Source: Meconema thalassinum (Eukaryota; Arthropoda; Insecta; Orthoptera; Tettigoniidae). Taken from it: a stretch of 64,000 nt of DNA. Location: assembly GCA_946902985.2 (NCBI GenBank), contig OX336388.2:366531387-366595386 (forward strand). Reading direction: 5' to 3'. The notes beneath the pieces are model-generated. The model was not told the DNA's origin, did not search any database, and saw only the letters and a program-made list of their open reading frames with translations. This document shows positions 45,062 through 55,699 of this stretch, one piece after another. Both the position numbers and the translations under genes were made by a program. Each line of letters begins with the position of its first letter. Position 1 is the first letter of the stretch.

Positions 45062-45724
45062 CGAGGGCTATTCCAAAACTAAGGTCCGCTTTTTTTAATT
45101 AACCGAACATTTATTTTGAAACCACGTTTATTTTTAGGTTTTACATACCTTCCTCTATTTTTCTACATAGTTGCCTCGTTATTTAGGCACTTGTCATACC
45201 TTAAAACTAAGTTCACAAATCCCTCTGCATAAAAGTTTGCCGCCTGCTCTGACAACCAAGAATTCACACTTGAGGAAAATCCATTGGTAGAGTGGTTATC
45301 ATGAATCTTCGGTACTAGTGAATTTTCGTGTCAAATCCAGTCACTAAGTAATCTGTGATCACAGACCTGAGCGTTCATCATTTTCACGGCCACTTTTGAA
45401 CTCGCGTACCCATTTTCGCACTTTACCTTCCGTCATTGCATTATCACCATACACCTCACAAAGCTGACGATGAATGTCTGCAGCCGACTTGTCTCTTGCA
45501 GTCAAAAAACGTATCACAGATCGTACCTCACACGCGGCGGGCGAATCAATAATCTTGAACATTGTAAAGATGCACAGTTCAGCGTACAGGTTAGCTACAC
45601 AGCTGCAACTGACGCCTGCTTGTTCGCAAAGGATGCCGGGAGGTAGCACGCACGCTTGTAGCAGCGTGCGCACTAACTACGGGTTTAAATAAAAAAACGG
45701 ACCTTAGTTTTGGAATAGCCCTCG
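45062..45724 (-). mobile_element. mariner-like internal-deletion derivative, 663 bp
   Basis: Flanked by TA (45060-45061 and 45725-45726). The ends are inverted and nearly identical: CGAGGGCTATTCCAAAACTA then AGGTCCG. The N-terminal coding region is kept, and the left part encodes a decayed C-terminus (LRYDKCLNNEATM-like); the catalytic core in between is deleted. Confidence 0.9.
45359..45562 (-). pseudogene. mariner transposase N-terminus only
   Basis: From the ATG at 45562: MFKIIDSPAACEVRSVIRFL then AADIHRQLCEVYGDNAMTEG and KVRKWVREFKSGREN. This is the first helix-turn-helix region of mariner transposase. The frame stops after DERSGL, at the deletion; no catalytic Asp is left. It could still make a DNA-binding fragment of about 67 residues. 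Confidence 0.85.
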
Positions 45725-45746
45725 TATAGTACATTCTGTAATTAAA

Positions 45747-46322
45747 CTAGCGACCCGCCCCGGCTTCGCCCGTGAACAGTTATGAATGCATTACGCCTTT
45801 ATTTTCCATGACAAAGAACTACGACCTATACCTGTTTTACGTATCAGCATGATGGGTTAAAATCACTGACTGGACTATTAATTATATTATCATGGAGATG
45901 CATTTGCAAAGAATTCTTGTCGGACGTAATTTAAGAATGGCGAGGTGCATGAAACTCAAATCCCCCTTCCGTCCAATCTAAAACACTTATAGTAGGTGAT
46001 GTATTGAAGATAGAGATATGCCCTCGCGGCATTTTTGTAGAACTTTTCATGCTGAACAATTCTTACACTCGTAATATATTGATATTTTTAACGGTTTGCC
46101 CAGCGTAAGCTTAAAAAGCGCACAGACACCAGGTTTTTCTTTCAACTTTTTCACTGAAATCGTTACTGATTGGCTTCCTTTGATCATAATAAATTATTTT
46201 CTACATAAACCTTCCTGGAGATATCCTTTACAGAATGGTGAAAACCTCATCAAAATCCATCCAGTAGTTCCCGAGATTACCCTGCCATCCAAGAATCGGG
46301 GACTTCGTTTAATACTAAGTTG
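45747..46322 (+). repeat. ACTAGC-opening repeat, copy with unit 1
   Basis: Opens AAACTAGCGACCCGCCCCGG followed by CTTCGCCCG. The second part (45985-46322) is the first of three ~340-bp related units (others 46748-47083 and 48363-48705) sharing GATGTATTGAAGATAGA, CCCAGCGTAAGCTTA, TTTACAGAATGGTGAA and AAGAATCGGGGACTT. The family assignment is open. Confidence 0.7.
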
Positions 46323-46362
46323 AGATTATACACGAATCAGTATAATTTAGTATAATATAATC

Positions 46363-46560
46363 CCCCTTCCGTCCAATCTTAAATTGACTGTGAATTTTGC
46401 GGAACGAAAAGTTCACAGGCGAAATGAGAGTTGCACTTCCAGGGAATGGCGAGGTGAATGGAAACTCAAATCCCCCTTCCGTCGAATCTTAACTTGACTG
46501 TATTTCACAGGCGAAATGAAGAAAACCCGAGTTGCACTTCCAGGGAATCTCCAAACACAA
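46363..46560 (+). repeat. ~106-bp tandem duplication
   Basis: TCCCCCTTCCGTCCAATCTT and then TTGCACTTCCAGGGAAT recur with a period of about 106 bp. A further partial copy is near 45960. Confidence 0.7.
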
Positions 46561-46747
46561 CCACCCTTCTCAGAAGTCTTAACTCAACACGACTCGACGG
46601 TTCGCTGCGGGCTGTATCTGGGGCAATAGGTTCGCCCTCTAGCTAGGCTGTAACAGGGGTGATTGACTCGCCCTTAGCTAGCTCGTAAACTGTCGCCTCA
46701 GTAGTTGAATGGACATGGCTGGAAGAAATTAAAAGGTAAAAATAGTT

Positions 46748-47083
46748 ATAGTGGGCGATGTATTGAAGATAGACATATGCTCTCGTGGACTTTTTTGTAG
46801 AACATTTCATGCTGAACAATTCTTACACTCATAGTATTTAGATATTTTTAACGGTTTGCCCAGCGTAAGCTTACAAAGAACTCGACAACAGGTTTTATTT
46901 CGACTTTTCCACTGAAATCGTTACTGCTCGGCTTCCTTTGATCATAAATAAATTATTTTCTAGAGAAATCATTCCCAAGATATCCTTTATAGAATGGTGA
47001 AAACTGCATCAAAATCCATTCAGTGGTTCTCGAGTTTACCCGTAAAATCCAAGAATCGGGGACTTAGTTTTATACCAAGTAGA
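46748..47083 (+). repeat. ACTAGC-family unit 2
   Basis: Second of the three ~340-bp units, with GCCCAGCGTAAGCTTACAAA and CCAAGAATCGGGGACTTAG. Confidence 0.8.
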
Positions 47084-47128
47084 TATATAAGAGAATGTAA
47101 TCAAATGGATATCCTTACAAGGACTATT

Positions 47129-47251
47129 CAGAGGAGTGCGTCAGGCCTCGGCAGCCGGCACAGTTCATATCCTCGCCGCTAGATGGGGGCTTCATTCATT
47201 CCATTCCTGACCCGGTCGGAGACTGGAAGCAGGCTGTGGATTTTCATTTTC
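47129..47251 (+). mobile_element. SINE family C, 5'-truncated copy
   Basis: Only the 3' 123 bp of SINE C are present (AGAGGAGTGCGTCAGGCC to GGATTTTCATTTT). Near-exact target duplications flank it: ACAAGGACTATT (47117-47128) and ACAAGGAGTATT (47252-47263). It lacks the promoter boxes, so it arose by truncated reverse transcription. Confidence 0.9.
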
Positions 47252-47384
47252 ACAAGGAGTATTAAAATATTTTAATACTAGCAACCAGCCCCAGCTTCGA
47301 CCAGTACCTTTAACGGTTTACCCAGCGTAGCTTAAAAGACGCAGTTCAAAAAAGCCGAGGTGAACAGCGAAACTCCAAACACAT

Positions 47385-48200
47385 ATACAGGGAGATTATT
47401 TTTCTGGAGCGGGGCCGGCAGCCAGTTGCCGGATGCGTGCGCTTTCCGCCAGCAAATCGGGCTCGGCCCGCGGATTTCCCGCAAGTGGAAACCGTAAAAA
47501 TGTACATTAATAAATGGTAATTTCACTAGCAAATCTTGAGTAAAGAACTTACCTTTTCACAGAAGATGCTGAGAGTGTTCTCCTTCAGCTGACAGACAGG
47601 CGTTGTGTCGTGTAAATAAATTAGCGTTTACACGTTGTAATTCCCTTGTGTTGTGAGGGATATCTGCTGCCGTAAAGGCCTATTGTTCTCCTGATACACT
47701 AGAGTACGGGTAAATGATCGGTACACTTTGAATTTTAATTTACACCACAATTAAACATCAAATGAGCTTAGGTCCGTGCATCCATTGATTACAGTAAACG
47801 CGCAGGGAGGGGGTTACTGGAGTAGCTCTAGAGTACAAAATGTAACGATGTAACTTCCAAAGTTACTGTCTGTCAGCTGAAAGAGTACATTTTCAGCATC
47901 TTCTCTGAAATGGTAAGTTCTAACCTTTAACTGATAACGTGAGGTCATCCAGATTCCCAAGAAATAAAAAGAACATCTGTCTTTCTTTAATTAAATCTTG
48001 CAGGAAGGTGTTATGTTACTTTCTTATCTGTGCGCTGACACTTCACACCCTCGTTGATGAAAGTTGAGTGACTGACTTTAATGACCCTGGTTAGCTCGCC
48101 TCCGTGCAACCCTGCGGAGCCGAGCTCGGTTGGCATGCAGAAGGCGCGCGCGCCCGGCAGTCGGCCATTGGCCCCGCTCCAGCAGAAGAATCTCTGTGTA
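47385..48200. repeat. Long imperfect inverted repeat
   Basis: CTGGAGCGGGGCCGGCAGCC at 47415 pairs with the inverse at about 48160, and CAGAAGATGCTGAGAGTGTT to CAGCTGACAGACAG (47560-47601) pairs with 47865-47916. The arms flank a loop of about 260 bp. Each arm is part of the ACTAGC repeat mosaic. Confidence 0.7.
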
Positions 48201-48362
48201 CTTCTATCTGAAGCCTTAAATCGTCACGACTCGACAGTTTGATGCTGGTCGAATCTGGTGTGATAGGCTCGCTCGCTAGTTGGTAATCTCGGTCCGAAGC
48301 TAGTAATATAAATTTCCACTGAATGATGATAGTTGGAAAAAATGAAAACGTAAAAAAGCACG

Positions 48363-48705
48363 TGTTGTGGGAGATGTATTTAAGATGGAGATATGCTGTC
48401 GCAAACGTTTTGTAGAACCTTTCATACTGAAGAATTCTTACACTCATATTATATACAGTAGATATTTGTGAGCGTTTACCCAGTGTAAGCTTAAAAGGGT
48501 GCATGGACGGCAGGATATTCTTGACTATATTCACTGAAATCGTTACTGCTCGGCTTTCTTTGGTCATAAATGAATGTTTTTCTACAGAAACCTTCCTCGA
48601 GAAATCCTTTACAGAATGGTGAACACCGCAACAAAATCCATGCAGTGGTTCTCGAGATTACCCGTTACATCCAAGAATCGGGGACTTTGTTATATACTAA
48701 GTAGA
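48363..48705 (+). repeat. ACTAGC-family unit 3
   Basis: Third ~340-bp unit, ending CCAAGAATCGGGGACTTTG and ACTAAGTAGAG. Confidence 0.8.
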
Positions 48706-49187
48706 GTTAGTATAGGGTTTCTCATGAAAAATAAGAAAGTTAAAATAATGTATTTTCTGTCCGTTAGGTAGTCAGCCCAGAGGCTGGTTGGATCCTCAAA
48801 AAGTATCACCATAGGTAGAACTATAATTAGGCATACTAAGCAAGATTAGGTGTGAGGTAGTTTGCTATCGCTTTCCTTACCGAGTCAGAGCAGAACATTG
48901 CACAGTACACACAGGTACTAGCTGTGCCCTGAGGCCATTACTCATACCTCAGTAGCTTCCATATAATCACAGCCTATGCCCACAGACAAATGCAAATGTA
49001 CTGCATTCTTCAAGAGATTGTAAACAGGCTATTAAGTATTTTAGGGTATCAAAACAGTTTCTCATTCAAGAAACTGAATACTTTAAAATTCTTAATGTAA
49101 CTCTTTAAGGCTGTCGGAGTGTGACGTATACATTTTTTCAGGTGCCAACCAGTAGGTATATTTTACAGTTGTTATAGAGGGTCATTA
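48706..49187. other. Gene-free stretch
   Basis: No gene or clear repeat. Confidence 0.5.
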
Positions 49188-49781
49188 TCTATGTGCGTCC
49201 CGATAAACACGGCAAGCTAAGCCGGCTGTGAATGGCCCAGATCGCGATTCAGCCGGTGGTTGGCGCGCTCCGCTGACTCATATCGTTAGTTCAGCCTTGT
49301 TTTTTTCCATTCATATGGACGTGTATCTGCAAAGCTTAGACGTTAGTGTTGCACGTTTAATGAGTATTGTGATGACTGTGATTGTTGGTCATGTCTAGAC
49401 ACCAATTCACATTGCGCGAACATGTGTATATCCTTAATTCGTATTTGAAAAGCAGAAAATCTTGTTCTGAAACGAGACGAAAACTTCGAATGTGGGCTGA
49501 CAGTAGAATTAGGAGGCTCGTTAAACGATTAAAGGAAACAGGCTCCGTAAATAATAAAGGAGTTGACAGATATTCTTTCATCAGAAGATGTCAGGTGTGT
49601 GTTACAAGATAGGGAGGATATATTCAGCATCGCCTTTGAGCACTGTAAGTACACATTATTGAACATGTTTGGTAAAAGTGTGAAAGTGCGCGCCACCACC
49701 GGCTGAAGCGGGTACGAGCACCCGCGATCTGCACCAGTCACAGCCGGCTTAGCTTGTCGTGTTTATCGCTGCGCACACAGA
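49188..49781 (+). mobile_element. 594-bp DNA transposon derivative with ~80-bp ends
   Basis: TA flanks both sides (49186-49187 and 49782-49783). The inverted ends share TCTATGTGCG, CGATAAACAC, AAGCTAAGCCGGCTGTGA, CAGATCGCG and TTCAGCCGGTGG across about 80 bp. Only a short N-terminal transposase frame is inside. It is a deletion derivative of a Tc1/mariner-superfamily element. Confidence 0.88.
49382..49612 (+). pseudogene. Transposase N-terminus (DUF4817-like HTH)
   Basis: RHQFTLREHVYILNSYLKSR, then SRIRRLVKRLKETGSVNNKG, is the helix-turn-helix start typical of DUF4817-type transposases. The frame ends after 76 codons, and no catalytic domain follows before the right terminal repeat. An ATG lies at 49391 (MSRHQF). 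Confidence 0.78.
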
Positions 49782-49789
49782 TAAAAACC

Positions 49790-50030
49790 ATGTACTTTGT
49801 TAACAGTGTGTGTAACTGAATTAAAGACAGAGATGAGAAGATTGTCTGGGACTATCCCAGCATTTGACTGGATGGAGTGTGAATAAGCCCTGGGAAGGAC
49901 CGCACTGTCAGCGACGGAACTCCGAGTCTCTGGTCCTCCACACATGCTAGAACTCCCTGTCGTGGTTGTGGTACGTGATTTAACGCGGACTGGGAGAAAG
50001 GCAGACCAACACACACACATCACCCCGTGA
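49790..50030 (-). mobile_element. Probable SINE, reverse and decayed
   Basis: The complement shows the head-like GTTGTGGTACGTGATTTAACG context and a body resembling the 33950/35895 SINEs (GTGATTTAACGCG; GTCTGGGACTATCCCAGCAT). Weak match. Confidence 0.4.
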
Positions 50031-50064
50031 CTGATCTCATAATCATAGCTTCTACTCCTTCAGG

Positions 50065-50402
50065 GTCCCACAATGTTATTAGCACGTGGGTTGGCGAACA
50101 AGGATTTGGCATTGCTTTCACGTACTTGTCCTGGACTCCTTCAGTACATCTTTCCTGTTGACCTTCCTCGCTCTATTCCAATCCCAAACGGAATTAGAGT
50201 ATCCGGGGCCTAACGTGTCTTCATTTTCCTGACTTAATCGTCATCTATTTTCTTTCATGGCAACCTCATTTTTCGAGTTGTTAATTAGCTTTCATTTTGT
50301 TGGCATCTCCTGACTTCTGTAAGAGACCTAAAGGAAGCGAGTTGTTTGTAGCCCCAAGACGTATGGTGGACCTTGGATAGCGCTACACTTTCAAGGCCTC
50401 AC
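50065..50402 (+). mobile_element. Dimeric retroposon, degenerate left part
   Basis: AGCACGTGGGTTGGCGAAC, GGCATTGCTTTCACGTACTT and GTAGCCCCAAGACGTATGGT follow the 3406 copy at low identity. It continues after an inserted SINE A at 50817-51000. Confidence 0.65.
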
Positions 50403-50815
50403 GGTTGGTGAGCGTTTGGTCGACATCCTGCTGTAGCGACAAGCGTTCTTGGCCGTCATCTCGGAGGTCTGAGTTTGATCCCCAAATGTAATTAAGTTCT
50501 TAGGGATGGAACGGGATACACTTAGCCTCGTGAAGGAAAACTGAGAAGAGGTGGGTTCGATTTCCATCTCAGTCATCATGGATGTGTTTTGTGGTAGCCC
50601 CCCCCCCCCCATTCTATTCCAGACAAAAGCCAATATGGTTCGTCACTTAAGGCCACGGACGCCTCCTTCCCAATCCTCGCCTGAATTACAAATATGCACA
50701 CTAGTACAGCCATCACAATAACACCGGTTATTAGCCAAATTCTACAACCATCCAAATACACGGGAATAAATGAACACGATGACCAAGCCCCTCTAATTAA
50801 ACAACATCAAACAAA
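50403..50815 (+). mobile_element. SINE family A inserted in retroposon
   Basis: Box B-like GTCTGAGTTTGATCCCC, then AAGGCCACGGACGCCTCCTT, ACAGCCATCACAATAACACC and the tail AAGCCCCTCTAATTAAAC. A C-homopolymer lies inside (about 50599-50611). It splits the dimeric retroposon. Confidence 0.72.
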
Positions 50816-50816
50816 A

Positions 50817-51000
50817 AAGGAGGTGTTTAGGAGTTGGTGATCCCGAGGGATTCTTTCGTTGGATTCGGATTTTCTCCTTTTTAGTGACTTTGGGGTGAAC
50901 CCTCTCCATTATACTTTTTATCTGCCATTCATGGCTCTAATTCCTTCCAAGTACCTTATTCTCAGTCTGTATTTCCATTTTTTTATGTAAATTTCTTCCC
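50817..51000 (+). mobile_element. Dimeric retroposon, right part after SINE
   Basis: GGAGTTGGTGATCCCGAGGG to CTTCCAAGTACCTTATTCTC follows the second monomer of the family. Confidence 0.62.
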
Positions 51001-51069
51001 CTTGTATGTGGGCTGCGTTAGACGTACGTCAGTTGTTAGTATTTATGGTAGATCGTTCTTTTATATTAT

Positions 51070-51720
51070 TACTAGCAGGTAACCTCGGTTTCGCTCCCGA
51101 TCAAGACAATGGGGACGATGCATCATTGCTGATAATTGGTCTATTCTATTACAGCAATCGCGGCTACAGGTGGGTCAATTCTAATTCTGAAAATTCTGAT
51201 ACATACAGTATATTGATATGTGCAGCATGGTGGAAATTTCACAGAGTTGAGAAAGTCTGCAGGGTACGATGATACATTATGTGAACGCATTTGAAAATTA
51301 AAGTTTTTGGTTTTGCCCTCTTCTGCTGAGACATGACGATTTTGTTGTCCCGGATACTCGTGATCACGCCACATACAGTTGCCCATGGGAAAAATGGTTT
51401 TGTCTAAATGTGTACCTGCTGCTGTTAAGTGTGAGTCATTGCACTTTGTTAATAGAAATTGCGAATATTGTTTAAAGAGGGAACTGCATTCTTGCAAACT
51501 GGAATGGCAAATCTGTCGGAATATGGGGAGTTAAAAGTATATTCATTAATCTATTCAGGGTGTAATTTTGCCACAATTATTGATTTTGAACGTCAACATG
51601 TCGCTATAAATAGACCTATAGTAAAATATCTCTCACCTTGGCAGCTGATGTACATTATTCAGTCTCTTCCAGTGTTACATCCCATGGATTGAAATTCTCC
51701 ATCTACCCTTTTGCCTCACA
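51070..51720. other. Gene-free stretch opening with ACTAGC repeat start
   Basis: TTACTAGCAGGTAACCTCGG then TTTCGCTCCCG resembles the other ACTAGC starts. No tandem units are seen here. The open frames are short and unrecognised. Confidence 0.45.
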
Positions 51721-51764
51721 TGCCTCTCTAAGGAATTAAAATTCCTGATTTTGTTGTTTGAGTC

Positions 51765-52700
51765 TTCATTTTTATGACTGGTTTGACGCAGCCCTCCACG
51801 CTCCTCTCCTGAGCTAATCGTTTCATCTCTACATAGCTACCACACCCTATATCCGAGGGAATCTGTTTAACCTTGGTTTACCCCTACTGTTCTTGTCCTC
51901 GACCCTCCCATCCATACTAAGCTTGCTATTCCTGGTTGTCTTAATAAGTGTCCTACCAACCTATCTCTTCTCTTCATTAGCAGTCGCCAGAAACATCTCT
52001 GCTCTCCCACTCGTATTACTACCTCTTCATTTGTTACCCTATCAACCCATCTGACCCATCTTCATCATTCTCCTGTGTTACCATATTTCAAACGCTTCAA
52101 TCCTCCTCTTTTCTGCTGCACCGACAGTCAAAGTTTCACTTCCTTATAGTTCCAGGCTCCAGACAAAAGCCTTCAAAAATGACATCAAATACTTAAATGT
52201 ATATTCGATGTCAAAATATTCCTTTTCTGTAGAAATGCTTTCCTTGCCTGAGCCAACCTACTTTTTATATCCTCTTTGCTTCGTCCGTCACTGGATAGTT
52301 TGCTTCCTAATTAACAGAAGTCTCCTACTTCCCGTAGCGTTTCACCAGCCAATTTGATGTCCATAGAGGTTTCTGATTTATTTCGGCTGCATTCCAATAT
52401 TTTTGTTTTACATTTATTGATTTTCATCATGAATTCTTTCCTCAAGGCGGAGTCCTTACCATTCAAAAACTCGTTCAAATCCTCTGTTGTATCGGCCAAG
52501 ATGACGAAGCCATCAGCAAATATTAGAGTTGAAACTATTGCTCCTTGAAGCTTCACTCCCACTTTAAACATTTCTCCAACTTCCTGAAAATGCATTGCCC
52601 TCGCACATGGTGTAGATGCATGGTAAAGGAAAGCATTCCATGTTACGAACATGGGCCGCATAAGCTGAGCCGAAAGCTTCTGCAGATTGAACACAAGGCC
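51765..52700 (-). pseudogene. LINE reverse transcriptase remnant, reverse strand
   Basis: The open part (52694-52311) reads VKLQGAIVSTLIFADGFVIL, ADTTEDLNEFLNGKDSALRK and DIKLAGETLREVGDFC. The active-site motif FADD has become FADG (codon at 52509-52511), removing a metal-binding Asp. Downstream, in shifted frames with stops, follow LGSKLSSDGRSKEDIKSRLA, VDRVTNEEVVIRVGEQR and RRDRLVGHLLR, the family's C-terminal region to about 51770. It is an RTE-like or related LINE; the endonuclease part is missing. Confidence 0.85.
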
Positions 52701-53261
52701 TATTCTGAACAGCAGGTCCTTGAACTCAGATTTGCCAACATTTTATTGCATCTTTCCATGTGGTATATCTCTGTACCTCAACATACAGAAGAGTGCTTTC
52801 AGAATCCCGTCTTGTGTACATTTTGGAAAAGGTAGTGAGTGTGGTTTTTGGTGAAGTGGATACTCGATCGTAGAAATTATTTTCAGTAAAATAGACTAGT
52901 TCACAATTGTGTAAGTGCACATTGAGGTATGTGACGGCGGGATGCCTTTAGTGTTACGGAAACGGCAATAGCCGCCACAGAGCTTCGTTGCTACTGGCCT
53001 AACGACTGATATGTGTACTTAACTATACGGGATTTGTGAGCCCAGTGTTTATGAAATTGACCGTAGCTATATCGCTACATTTATTTAGTATCCGCTACTG
53101 TAGTGTTTAAAAATTAAAGGTGGTAATGGAAGGCGCCATCTTACACTAATTTTCGTTATTTTAGTTCTAAAACATAGAATGTTATTTATATTTAAATTAT
53201 GATATAGATATATCTTGAAAGAGGGATGCCCGTTTAGATTTGTAATGCTCTTATCGTGTTT
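52701..53261. other. Gene-free stretch
   Basis: No supported gene. A frame containing LLYVEVQRYTTWKDAIKC (minus, near 52780) may be another repeat, but I cannot identify it. Confidence 0.45.
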
Positions 53262-53490
53262 TTATAATAATGTTATTGGATTTACGTTCCTTTTAACTAC
53301 TCTGGCTTTTAGAAACGTCGGGGTGTTAGAATTTTGCCCCGAAGGAGATCTTTAACGTGACACTAATCTACTGACATGGACCCCTTGCATTTGCGCATCC
53401 TCAAATGCCAGATCATTGCGCCAGGATACGAACCTGCAACCTTGGGCCCAGCAAGCTAGAACGTTACCGCTGAGCCTCGCAGCTAGTCTA
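53262..53490 (-). mobile_element. SINE family B, reverse copy with head
   Basis: In reverse: TGGCTCAGCGGT-like GAGGCTCAGCGGTAACGTTC (box A), box B GGTTGCAGGTTCGTATCC, and the body. Nearly full length. Confidence 0.82.
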
Positions 53491-54025
53491 TCGTGTTTTA
53501 GATAATAAGTGGATTGGCTTTGCCTCCCACAGGGATAAATGGACAATTTGATGTCATGTCTTGAGCTACTGTAGCCAAGGATACGGACTTACGATTAATT
53601 CATCTGTTTATCAGAGCGCACTGTTGCCAAGGATACGGGCTTGCCATTAGTTCCTCAGTTTATCAGAGCGAAGATAGTTTTCTGGGAATATCTTTGAAAC
53701 TGTTGGATTTAGGGCCTTAAAATGTGGTTTTCGGTGTCCCGTATGGACCTACCGAGTATTGCTTCTCGCATCGAGGGGCGTACAATGAGCTATGTCCGGT
53801 CTTTATGCGACATCTTCGATATTTTGTCCCAGTTAAGTATAACAAAAATGTAAAATAAAATTTCATCCCCTTTCACCCCGTTAAAGTCGGATTTTTTAGA
53901 AATCCTCTCTTAGTGCGCATCTACACTACGGTAGGAACATATCTTCTAAGTTTCATGCAATTATCTCCAGTAGTTTTTGCTGTGCGAAGATTATCAGTCA
54001 GTCAGGACATCTTCTTTATATACAG
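53491..54025. other. Gene-free stretch
   Basis: A duplicated GCCAAGGATACGG phrase occurs near 53573 and 53623, about 50 bp apart (small tandem duplication). No gene. Confidence 0.5.
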
Positions 54026-54066
54026 TACTAGCATTACCCGTCGCGGCTTCGCCCGCGAATATTGTA
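54026..54066 (+). repeat. ACTAGC repeat start
   Basis: GTACTAGCATTACCCGTCGC followed by GGCTTCGCCCGCGAA, the clearest example of this opening. The phased arrays below lie downstream of it. Confidence 0.7.
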
Positions 54067-54539
54067 GTTGTAAAGAGTACACTTAGCATCGTCTCAATCA
54101 TGAATGCTACGACTGACTTATCATTTAATTTTGAATGATAACAATGATAATAATTTGGAAAACACCGTAAACAATCACACAATAAAGACACTATAGCACA
54201 ACAATCGCACATAAATATCAAAATCTCCCCAACGTCACGTCGCATCGCATGTATAAAATTCGACTCAAAATCACAACACGGTTTCCGACCACAAACTTAA
54301 ATAGGAAATAAATGAGATAGTGTATATTAAACACACTGACTAAACACAAAATCCATTTACCTACATTCCTGTAAAAAAATCACATCATAAAATTACACAA
54401 GAAACAAGAAGTTCCGTGAAGAACTATACAGCCTACTTTTCATGCCAAAGATTATTCTACAGAATATGAACCTATCTAGAATAATGACGAAATTAAGTCG
54501 GTAATATCGAAATATCGAATTAGTTCAAAATATACCTGG

Positions 54540-55340
54540 TATAATGTAGCCAAATAGAGCACTACAGTTGGCAGCCCTGGTGACTGAATATATTCTTAGT
54601 TCCATCTCTTAAGGTACAGAATACAAAATTTGGTTGAAGTCCAATGGACGTTACATGCAGTTAGACTCTGGATCTATCAGCACACGTAAAAGCATGTTGC
54701 CAACAATGACATGCGTGTGCTGGTCTGAAATAATCTGAAATATCTTGTTGTGCCAATTTTGGATGAAATCCATTTGTTAGTATAGAAGTTACATGTATTT
54801 TAAAATTGGACATATCAGCAGGCATAGAATCATGTTGGCAGCACTGCCGTGTATTAATTACTCCAAATTAATCTAGAATATCAGGTGCTATACGTGTGCA
54901 AAGTATAGAGCTGTTGGCTTGCATACTTTCTGATATATTGATATTAGGGTAAAAAATATAGACAGCATTTATTAACAGTTGGCAGCTCTGATTGCTCTTA
55001 ACAATACGCTCAGCCATATCTGTTTATGTACAGATATTACATACAAAATTTGGTTGAAATCCAATTGATAGTGTAGAATTTATATGCATTTAGACATTGG
55101 ACTTATCAGAAGACTTAAAATTATTTTGGCAACACTGTCATGGTTGGCCTCCTGGAAATTAAACTGAAATAGTATTTTCTACATGTGTGCCAATTTTGGA
55201 ATAGCTCTCATGCACCTTGCAAGATATCCAACATGGAGCTCAAATTTCTAGTGCGTTTTTTCAGCAGTTGGTAGCACTGACATCATTTTCAAATATGGAC
55301 GTGAGATATTCCGGTGCACATATTTATTCATACTAAATTT
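54540..55340 (+). repeat. Phased array, ~145-bp period (first block)
   Basis: Variants of GTTGGCAGCACTG occur near 54569, 54700, 54834, 54982, 55124 and 55268, spacing 131-148 bp. Between them recur AATTTGGTTGAAATCCAAT and ATGCATTTAGACATTGGAC. Units are strongly diverged. Confidence 0.75.
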
Positions 55341-55374
55341 GGTTTTGATCGCTGCAGCCGTTTAGGAGTTGATA

Positions 55375-55440
55375 GGGGGGGGGGGGGATACACACACAGC
55401 CAGTCAGCCAGCCAGACAGACAGACAGACAGACACACATT
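55375..55440. repeat. G-run and (ACAG)n microsatellite
   Basis: A 13-G run (55375-55387) is followed by CACA and (CAGC/CAGA)n, a motif that commonly closes such repeats. Confidence 0.85.
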
Positions 55441-55699
55441 TTCCCGTATCGATCTCATAAGTCTACTTTGTCCTCATTTTTTCAAAATGTGAAAAGTAGG
55501 CTAAACATCTCTACGGCCACAATTCCCCCCTTTCAGTTCATAATGCAGTATACACCACATTGAACAAGTAGTTCCGTGAAGAACTATACATTATACAGCC
55601 TATTTTCATATATCCTACTTATGTTAACCGCCACTATCAACATACAAAATTTCAGTTCGATTGCAGTAATAGATTCGTAGATATTGAGAACCGACTAAA

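Noticed and set aside
49110..49150. GTATACATTTTTTCAGGTGCC as a DD41D transposon end
   Set aside because: Resembles the inverse of the 1954 terminus but with several mismatches and no partner or TA pairing.
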